Source: H2-BAC3 sp045863035 (GTDB lineage: Bacteria > Bacteroidota > Ignavibacteria > Ignavibacteriales > Ignavibacteriaceae). Taken from it: a stretch of DNA of 10,970 bases. Position 1 is the first letter of the stretch, and the number at the start of each line of letters is the position of its first letter. This document shows positions 5,601 to 10,970 of this stretch, piece after piece. The notes beneath the pieces are model-generated. The model was not told the DNA's origin, did no database searches, and saw only the letters and a program-made list of their open reading frames with translations. The DNA lies in the NCBI GenBank assembly GCA_045863035.1, contig BTUV01000098.1:1-10970 (forward strand), in the 5' to 3' direction. A program made the translations under genes and the position numbers.

Positions 5601-6000
5601 CGTTTCTGTCAAGATAGGCCTGAGCGGCCGGTATATCTGCCTCGGCAAGGTCAAAGCTCCATATATCAGCAGCGTTAATCCAGAGGACTTCAGAGTGATC
5701 CCGAAGCTGCAGTTCTCCGCCCATGAGCACGCAGACACAGGGGAAGAGGTGAATTCCGGCATATTCGTATGAATGGTAGTTCTCTTTCATCCGGTAGAGC
5801 ACTGTTATATCCAGATTGAGCTCCTCTTTAATCTCCCTGACGATACACTCTTCAACGGACTCCCCTTCTTCCAATTTTCCGCCGGGGAACTCCCATTTCA
5901 GTCCGAGTTTCATTCCGGCATTTCTGCGGGCGATAAGTATTTTATCATCGCGCTCAATAATAGCGCATGCAACATGGTGGGTAACCGATGATGGGCTCAT
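5593..6000 (-). CDS. MutT-like NUDIX hydrolase
   Basis: A 135-residue NUDIX hydrolase, expected to cut a nucleoside triphosphate or similar diphosphate-linked substrate to the monophosphate and pyrophosphate with Mg2+. The Nudix box is complete at 41-63 (G-x5-E-x7-REIKEELNL), except that the Gly near its end is Asn62, a common variation. The N-terminal HVACAIIERDDKILIARR and the C-terminal LWINAADIWSFDLAEADIPA are typical of the MutT / CTP-pyrophosphohydrolase group that cleans oxidised or unusual nucleotides; I cannot choose between 8-oxo-dGTP and pyrimidine substrates. ATG start at 6000 without a visible Shine-Dalgarno; an upstream ATG is closed by a stop. It follows the kinase gene by 52 bases and may be co-transcribed. 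Cytosolic. Confidence 0.88.
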   Translation of the reverse strand: MSPSSVTHHVACAIIERDDKILIARRNAGMKLGLKWEFPGGKLEEGESVEECIVREIKEELNLDITVLYRMKENYHSYEYAGIHLFPCVCVLMGGELQLRDHSEVLWINAADIWSFDLAEADIPAAQAYLDRNEK

Positions 6001-6052
6001 TATGCTGAGGGGGGTAGCATTGCGGGATTCATATATATACCCGAAGAGCCGG

Positions 6053-9000
6053 TTACGTAAGCAGTTTCTTCAGGCATTTCTCAACTGCATCCTTAAAGCG
6101 TCCGAGGTTAACCGGTTTACTGAACACATACTCAACACCAAGATCATTATAAGCAAGGGTTTCACTTTTACCAACATCGCCGCTGAGAATAATGACAGGG
6201 GGTTTTCCCTTAATGGTGGAGTATTGCAGTGTGCGCACAAAATCAAGTCCGTTCATCACGGGCATGATATGATCCATAATAACTAATGCAGGCGCGGCGG
6301 TTTCAACAATTTTAAGCGCTTCTTTTCCGTTAGCCGCGGTGATTACTTCATAATCATGTGTGATATTGCGTATGATTTTTGAGTAAAGAATCCGGTCGGT
6401 ATTGCTGTCATCAACAAGCAGAATAGTAGCTGATGCTTTGGGAAGAGTAAATATAAATGATGAACCCTCATTCTTTTTACTTTCCGCCCAGATTTTTCCG
6501 CCGTGCCGGTTAACAATTTCCCACACCAGAGTCAGACCAAGACCGGTTCCCTTTTCGCCCGCGGTGCCTTCTGTGGTGAGTTTTGAATCAAGCTTAAAAA
6601 GCTTTTGCAGGTTTTCTTCACTCATCCCCACGCCGTTATCTTTAACGGTTATCTTGAGAAAACGCGGATGTTCAGAGTGTTCGGCTAAGATTTCAATCTT
6701 TCCGCCGGGACGGGTAAATTTAAGAGCGTTGGAAAGCAGATTGTTAAAAACCTGCATAAGCAGTCCCTCATCAACAAAGACGAATATATCCTTGTCAATA
6801 TGACTGACAACTTCAATTTCTTTTTTGAGGGAAATACCCTGCACGGTTGAAATATTTTTTGAAGCGATATCCGCAAGGTCGTAGCGGTTTGGTTCAAAGC
6901 TGATACGGCCCGTCTGGATTTTTGTCCAGTCAAGAAGCGAGTTAACCAGAGTGAGCATGCTTTGGGCAGAGTCACGTATAAACCCGACATAGTTTCTCAT
7001 TTCATCTGCCGCGAGGTCTTCTTCGTTCATAAGAATATCAGTAAAACCCATGATTGAGCTGAATGGAGTTCGCAGATCATGTGATATAATGGAAATGAAC
7101 CGGTCTTTAGCTTCGTTAAGTTTTGAAAGGTTTTCAGCAGATTCCTGCAACACCTGTTCTGCATGCTTCTGCGCGGATATATCACTCACCAGACCATACA
7201 TCTTAATGACCTCGCCTTTGCGATCACGGATTGCTGTGAGTTTATTACGCACCCAGACAATATTGCCCTGCTTATGAAGAATCCGGAAGACCAACTCAGT
7301 TGATTTCTTATAAAAATTCTGATAGAATTTTTTGAGTTCATTCTTTACATCCGGGAAATCATCAGGATAGATCATCTTGAGGAAGAGTTTTGAGTCCACA
7401 AGTAGTTCTGTTTGAGTAAATCCCGTCATTTTTTCAACCGCGGCAGAATAGAAGGTGGTTTTCATTGTGCCCTTAAATCGCTCAGCCGTCCAGAAGAAGT
7501 CATCTAAATTTTCCGTGATACTCCGGTAACGCTCTTCCGACTCTTTAATGGCTTGCTGGGTACGCTTCCGTTCAGATATATCTCGTACGATGAGAACGGT
7601 GAAATCCTGCTTTTGAAACATGAAATGAGTTACGGAGGCCTCAATATGAAAACGCGAGCCGTCTTTCTTTAGACCAAGAAACTCAATCCGGTTTGTCCCG
7701 GAGGTGCCTGCCGCGCGCGAGTGTATATATTGCTCGAACAGGCCTTTTTCTTCGGGAGAGATTATGGAGAAGTAATCTATCCGCGCCATTTCATCAGGCG
7801 AACGATAGCCAAACATGGAAGTAAAAGCATCGTTGGCGAGTATATATTTACCGTTACTTTCAATGGCGATACCGTCCTCACTGGTGGCAAAAACAGAACG
7901 CATAAGAGAAAGTTCTTTTTCAAAGGCAAGCCGTGCTGAAACATCTTTAATGATTGCGGAAAATGTCGGGTTCCCTTTTTCGTCTGATATATCTTCAACA
8001 ATATGAAGAACCGCGGAAAAATGTTTCCCGTCTGAAGAAATAAGATCCGCGGCAAACTCCCGTTTTCCGGTCTCTGAAGTCATTTCAGCCACAAATGAGG
8101 TATCTGCAAAAAAATCATAAAGCGAGATACCGCCTGCTCCGGCATTGTATCCGGTGGTCTTTTCAAATGATGTGTTCCAGGAAAGCAGCCGGCCGGCGGA
8201 ATTATACCGGATTACCATATCAGGCAATGCATCATACGCTGTTTTCAGGCGATGTAACTGCTCATCTGCCTGCGCCAGCATGAGTGTGCGTGAAGTTACA
8301 TCTGAACAGAGCAGCAGTATTTCTTCTTTCCCTTCCGCGGGAAAGAAAAGTGAAAAATTCATCTGAATGACAATTTCACGTTCTTGTATATAATACCGGA
8401 TTTCTCTGCTGAGAGATGAATTCGGAGTAAGGTTATTGAGGATGGATGAAAAATCCTCCGGCTCAAAAACCCTGAGAGTTCGATTGAAATTTTTTCCGTA
8501 AATCTGCGAACGACTCAGCCCAAATAACTCTCCGGCAGACTTATTCCAGAAAAGCACATCTCCTCTGCGGCTCAGGGTAACTACTGCATCGGCGGATGCT
8601 TCGGTGATACTTTCGTAGTGGCGCAGCTCCTCAATCTGCATGCGGAGTGAATCCCCCTCCTCAAGCAGAGATGTTACATCGTGCAGGTGAACCAGGTGAA
8701 GCATTTTACCGGGAAGCTCAGCATATATACTACTGACGGTTACTTCAATTTTACGGGGTGAGCCATCCTGAAACGAGTTTAAGATAAAATGTTCTCTTTG
8801 GTTTTCAGAGGGAAGCACAGGGAGTCTTGCGTGAAGTTCTTCCTGCAGCTCCTGAATAAAAGAATCGTGAAAGAAAGACTCGCCCGGAAGAATTTTTTTT
8901 AAGAGCCAGCCGCAATCAGCTTGTTTTCCGGAAAGGGAAAGAGCTTTACCGGTTCCGTCAAAAGCAACAATGGTATCAGCTAAAGCATTGAGAAAAAGAG

Positions 9001-9436
9001 AAACCTGCTTCTCTGAAACAGAAGGGTCTGGTTGTGCGGATGCCTTAATCCGTAAATCCTCAATAAGAATAACCCCGCCGGCAAAACTTTCACCGTCAAA
9101 AAGCGGAGTTGCCTTGAGCATGACAGAAATTTCATCACCGCTGAGCGTTTCGGAGGAACTGAGCTCACGTTCAATAACATCTCCCAGGGCAAGGCGCTGC
9201 AGTTGTTCTTCAATGCCTGAGGATGAGGTAAATATACCTGAAAGGAGTGAAACACCCGGAGCGGGTTCGTTGTCGGGATTAAGGATATTAAAGCGGTATA
9301 TATTGTCATTGAGGAAGGTAATGATAAAATTACGGTCGAACGCAAGAATTCCCGCCGGAATGGATTCCAGCAGTCTGGCCGGAGAAGATGTCTCCTGTAT
9401 GTTGGAAGTACCCGTGTCGTCCATATTATCAGTCAT
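6053..9436 (-). CDS. Multi-PAS hybrid sensor histidine kinase with C-terminal receiver
   Basis: A 1127-residue hybrid kinase with no membrane segment, so a cytoplasmic sensor. In order: about six PAS domains (21-130; a degenerate one, 145-258; 272-382; 395-502; 510-622; 637-755), several ending in the DIS/DVS motif typical of PAC segments; a HisKA helix pair with ISHDLRTPF and phospho-acceptor His786; an ATPase domain with an N-box around Asn903, then DNGVGM and GTGLGLTL; and a receiver (about 1002-1125) with acidic Asp1009/Asp1010, phospho-acceptor Asp1055 and Lys1107. It should autophosphorylate and pass phosphate to its own receiver, then probably to a phosphotransfer protein not encoded here. 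No heme- or flavin-binding PAS motif was obvious; ligands are unknown. ATG at 9436, preceded by a terminator-like hairpin; Met5 at 9424 is an alternative. The STAS gene lies upstream. Confidence 0.93.
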   Translation of the reverse strand: MTDNMDDTGTSNIQETSSPARLLESIPAGILAFDRNFIITFLNDNIYRFNILNPDNEPAPGVSLLSGIFTSSSGIEEQLQRLALGDVIERELSSSETLSGDEISVMLKATPLFDGESFAGGVILIEDLRIKASAQPDPSVSEKQVSLFLNALADTIVAFDGTGKALSLSGKQADCGWLLKKILPGESFFHDSFIQELQEELHARLPVLPSENQREHFILNSFQDGSPRKIEVTVSSIYAELPGKMLHLVHLHDVTSLLEEGDSLRMQIEELRHYESITEASADAVVTLSRRGDVLFWNKSAGELFGLSRSQIYGKNFNRTLRVFEPEDFSSILNNLTPNSSLSREIRYYIQEREIVIQMNFSLFFPAEGKEEILLLCSDVTSRTLMLAQADEQLHRLKTAYDALPDMVIRYNSAGRLLSWNTSFEKTTGYNAGAGGISLYDFFADTSFVAEMTSETGKREFAADLISSDGKHFSAVLHIVEDISDEKGNPTFSAIIKDVSARLAFEKELSLMRSVFATSEDGIAIESNGKYILANDAFTSMFGYRSPDEMARIDYFSIISPEEKGLFEQYIHSRAAGTSGTNRIEFLGLKKDGSRFHIEASVTHFMFQKQDFTVLIVRDISERKRTQQAIKESEERYRSITENLDDFFWTAERFKGTMKTTFYSAAVEKMTGFTQTELLVDSKLFLKMIYPDDFPDVKNELKKFYQNFYKKSTELVFRILHKQGNIVWVRNKLTAIRDRKGEVIKMYGLVSDISAQKHAEQVLQESAENLSKLNEAKDRFISIISHDLRTPFSSIMGFTDILMNEEDLAADEMRNYVGFIRDSAQSMLTLVNSLLDWTKIQTGRISFEPNRYDLADIASKNISTVQGISLKKEIEVVSHIDKDIFVFVDEGLLMQVFNNLLSNALKFTRPGGKIEILAEHSEHPRFLKITVKDNGVGMSEENLQKLFKLDSKLTTEGTAGEKGTGLGLTLVWEIVNRHGGKIWAESKKNEGSSFIFTLPKASATILLVDDSNTDRILYSKIIRNITHDYEVITAANGKEALKIVETAAPALVIMDHIMPVMNGLDFVRTLQYSTIKGKPPVIILSGDVGKSETLAYNDLGVEYVFSKPVNLGRFKDAVEKCLKKLLT

Positions 9437-9441
9437 TGCTC

Positions 9442-9478
9442 AAAAAAATTCCTGCATGAGGATTGTGTTTCATGCAGG
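9442..9478 (-). terminator. Intrinsic terminator or attenuator directly before the kinase gene
   Basis: On the minus strand CCTGCATGA (9478-9470) and TCATGCAGG (9459-9451) form a perfect 9-bp stem with a 10-base loop, then AA and seven Ts (9448-9442). This is a good intrinsic terminator for the STAS transcript, but it ends only five bases before the kinase ATG. The CAGGA that could serve as the kinase ribosome binding site is in the stem's 3' arm. Confidence 0.7.
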
Positions 9479-9561
9479 ATACAACTCTCATTTTGTAAGG
9501 TATGTAAAATGCCTTATTGGCCCCCGGTATATATCAACGGGAATACCGCGATTGGTCAGCT

Positions 9562-9900
9562 TCAGGAAAAACTTGCCTCCGCTGTTGCGGCATCATCAAA
9601 AATCTTAAAAACATCATTCAGATGCATGAGATTAAAAATCGGGGTGATGTTCTGGTTTAACCCTGAAATGCGGATATCGCCTCCCTTCAGCCGAATCCTT
9701 TTGGTACAGGAAACCATCGCTCCGAGAAAAAAGCTGTCAATAAAAACGACCTGCGAAAAGTCCACAACTATTTTTCTGATATTTTTCTGCTCAATAAGTC
9801 CGGAAAGAAAATCCTTAAACTCATGCGCGATATCAGCAGTTGCTCTTTTCGGTTTTATGTTCAGCAGGAGGAGATCCTCCTTAATTACTGTTTCAAACAT
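9562..9900 (-). CDS. STAS-domain anti-sigma-factor antagonist
   Basis: A 112-residue single STAS domain of the SpoIIAA/RsbV type. These proteins bind an anti-sigma-factor kinase when unphosphorylated and so free its target; phosphorylation of a conserved serine switches them off. The core reads IVVDFSQVVFIDSFFLGAM (44-62): Ser56 follows the conserved Asp, while the usual next Ser-Gly of DSSGLG is Phe-Phe. The C-terminal GGDIRISGLN and NLMHLNDVFKIFDD match the family. Start ATG at 9900 with AGGAG nine bases upstream, the clearest ribosome binding site in this half. No anti-sigma kinase or sigma factor is in the window. The PAS hybrid kinase is next downstream, separated by a terminator-like hairpin. 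Cytosolic. Confidence 0.88.
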   Translation of the reverse strand: MFETVIKEDLLLLNIKPKRATADIAHEFKDFLSGLIEQKNIRKIVVDFSQVVFIDSFFLGAMVSCTKRIRLKGGDIRISGLNQNITPIFNLMHLNDVFKIFDDAATAEASFS

Positions 9901-9970
9901 AACCCAAAACTCCTGTTTTACCTGGTCTGGACCGTAAGGGCGGTTATCTTATAAACCATTACAGTCGATC

Positions 9971-10002
9971 GTAAAATATCAATTTCAATGGTGTAATCCA
10001 AA
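9971..10002 (-). promoter_or_regulatory. Possible Bacteroidota-type promoter for the STAS gene
   Basis: On the minus strand TTTG (10002-9999) is followed after exactly 20 bases by TATTTTAC (9978-9971). This resembles the -33/-7 promoter TTTG...TANNTTTG of Bacteroidota, with the last two bases different. It would give a leader of roughly 60-70 bases before the ATG at 9900. Supported only by pattern and position. Confidence 0.35.
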
Positions 10003-10020
10003 GAAAAACCTTATTTTCGG

Positions 10021-10139
10021 GGGTCGGAGGGATGGGCAGCGGCGGCCGAAAGACCGGATACCAGCCCCGGTTATGACAGTTTAGCCGGGAGCGCCGGAGG
10101 GAGCACCCATAACCCGGCGGTCAAAATCAGAATAGCCGG
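10021..10139. other. GC-rich, probably structured intergenic island
   Basis: About 66 percent G+C across 10021-10140 (by hand count), against about 37 percent in the adjacent 9901-10020. It contains an imperfect inverted repeat (GGTTATG at 10069-10075 with CATAACCCGG at 10108-10117), a direct repeat of GGGAGC, several CCGG pairs, and GGTC/GACC arms around 10022-10055. No reading frame of note. It could be a transcript-end structure, a structured RNA in the leader or 3' end, or a small palindromic repeat of the REP kind. I do not recognise a known family. Confidence 0.45.
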
Positions 10140-10871
10140 CTAATAAATAACAAAGGAGGCGTTTACTACCGCGGTAATTTCCTTTTCGATGGAATATTCA
10201 TCGTTTATACCATAGTCAGAAATCTGGTTTGAGTTTTTGGGGGTAATCTGCAGGACCCCCATCCGGGCGTTTCGCAGCTCACCCAGCGTGCGGTCGGTTG
10301 CCCCGGCTACGCGGTTAGCCCTATCCATTGCATCCCTGGCTGCGTCTGCCTGCACCTGAATTTTGACATCAGCCAGTTTGGTATATATAAAGCGGGGCTG
10401 TTCGGTCACCACGTTCACCCCCTTTTCGATAAGGGATACTATTTCAAGCGAAATTGCCTTGATAAGCTGAACATCGGCGGATTTTATCTCAAAGCGCTGA
10501 GAGTAGTTTCGCCCGATAACATTTTGGGTGGTATATCCGTTTGACGAAATTTCATAAAGATCATAACTGGAAGCGGGGGAGAGCGTAACAACATCTTTCT
10601 TAAAGCCCTTACCCTCAAGGTAAAGCAGAACCTGATTAAGCTGGCTTTTCATCTGCCGATAGGCCTCCTGCGGGGAGGAGGATTGGGCAGAAACGGTAGC
10701 GGAAAGGATACCCAGGTCGGAGACAATATCCATTTTGGCAGAGCCGGTTACGTTAATGGTCTGGCTGTCTTTGTTGCGGTCGCTAAGGGTAGTGTTAATA
10801 ATTATTACTGCAATAAGCAGGAAAATACCCCCAACCGCGGTGGCGATAATGTTTTTGTTTGTTTCGTTCAT
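10140..10871 (-). CDS. SIMPL-domain (DUF541) protein with N-terminal membrane anchor
   Basis: A 243-residue protein with one N-terminal hydrophobic anchor (about 8-29) and a SIMPL/DUF541 domain (about 37-243) facing the periplasm. Recognisable parts are INVTGSAKMDIVSDLGILSATV near the start of the domain, a helix with QLNQVLLYLEGKGF, the central NVIGRNYSQRFEIKSADV, then DAARDAMDRANRVAG, which matches the family's conserved Ala-rich helix. Homologues such as E. coli YggE are linked to oxidative stress and others to periplasmic oligomers, but no reaction is known. The anchor replaces the cleaved signal peptide seen in many members. ATG start at 10871, no Shine-Dalgarno visible, stop TAG. Separated from the STAS gene by 239 bases including the GC-rich island, so probably its own unit. 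Confidence 0.85.
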   Translation of the reverse strand: MNETNKNIIATAVGGIFLLIAVIIINTTLSDRNKDSQTINVTGSAKMDIVSDLGILSATVSAQSSSPQEAYRQMKSQLNQVLLYLEGKGFKKDVVTLSPASSYDLYEISSNGYTTQNVIGRNYSQRFEIKSADVQLIKAISLEIVSLIEKGVNVVTEQPRFIYTKLADVKIQVQADAARDAMDRANRVAGATDRTLGELRNARMGVLQITPKNSNQISDYGINDEYSIEKEITAVVNASFVIY

Positions 10872-10883
10872 GGTGGTAGTCGG

Positions 10884-10900
10884 ATAAATTTACAATTTAT
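10884..10900. promoter_or_regulatory. Inverted repeat upstream of the SIMPL gene
   Basis: ATAAATT and AATTTAT form a perfect 7-bp inverted repeat with a 3-base spacer, 13-29 bases before the SIMPL gene ATG. It could be an operator half-site pair, a leader hairpin near the start codon, or chance AT-rich sequence. It partly overlaps the heptamer-like tract at 10891-10918. Confidence 0.25.
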
Positions 10901-10918
10901 GGTGAACAATGTACAGGG
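10891..10918 (+). repeat. Heptamer-like tract C
   Basis: Four seven-base units, TACAATT, TATGGTG, AACAATG and TACAGGG, in the same phase and sense as tract A. The 14 bases at 10903-10916 are identical to 3737-3750. The right end of the window (10919-10970) holds no gene that I can see. Confidence 0.5.
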
Positions 10919-10970
10919 GGGAAAAGTAATAAACAATGAGAACTTAAAGGCGGATGAAATATTGCATTTC

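Noticed and set aside
8970..9608. 212-codon open frame on the plus strand across the kinase gene start
   Set aside because: Antisense to strongly supported kinase and STAS gene codons; its Ser- and Arg-rich translation is typical of a shadow frame.
10021..10140. Known riboswitch or group II intron fragment in the GC-rich island
   Set aside because: I looked for the TPP and cobalamin conserved boxes and an intron domain V pattern and saw none.

Overview
The window looks like a chromosomal stretch of a moderate-GC Gram-negative bacterium. My best guess is the Bacteroidota/Ignavibacteriota side of the tree. The hints are several genes without a clear Shine-Dalgarno site, a possible TTTG/TATTTT promoter, a MauE-like membrane protein joined to a thioredoxin-like domain, and degenerate heptamer tracts between genes. 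No marker gene settles the phylum. I see no rRNA, tRNA, CRISPR array, transposase, integrase or phage gene.

All large genes read on the minus strand. Going with transcription from the right: a membrane-anchored SIMPL/DUF541 protein (10871-10140); a GC-rich intergenic island (about 10021-10140); a STAS anti-sigma-factor antagonist (9900-9562); a terminator-like hairpin directly in front of a 1127-residue cytoplasmic hybrid histidine kinase with about six PAS domains and a C-terminal receiver (9436-6053); a NUDIX hydrolase (6000-5593); the CorA metal channel (5136-4030); a MauE/DoxX-thioredoxin fusion (3663-2611); then a tight cluster of MgtC/SapB membrane protein (2507-1800), META-domain lipoprotein (1813-1388), DUF3293 protein (1357-923) and a LOG/TIGR00725 protein (926-408). 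The only plus-strand gene I support is a 36-residue single-pass membrane protein at 5475-5585, with a TTG start, a good ribosome binding site and its own terminator.

The last four genes overlap or lie within 30 bases of each other and are probably one operon. CorA and MgtC give the left half a divalent-cation theme. STAS protein and PAS kinase form a signalling pair on the right, where partner switching and phosphorelay may meet. The rest is housekeeping or unknown: NUDIX for nucleotide clean-up, META lipoprotein and SIMPL for the envelope.

The most unusual material is not in the large genes. There are degenerate tandem heptamers (3711-3752, 3944-4027, 10891-10918), a marked excess of TATATA/ATATAT words inside coding sequence, the hairpin that overlaps the kinase translation start region, the GC-rich structured island before the STAS gene, and the orphan small membrane protein. 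None proves a new system, but each can be tested by comparison with related genomes.
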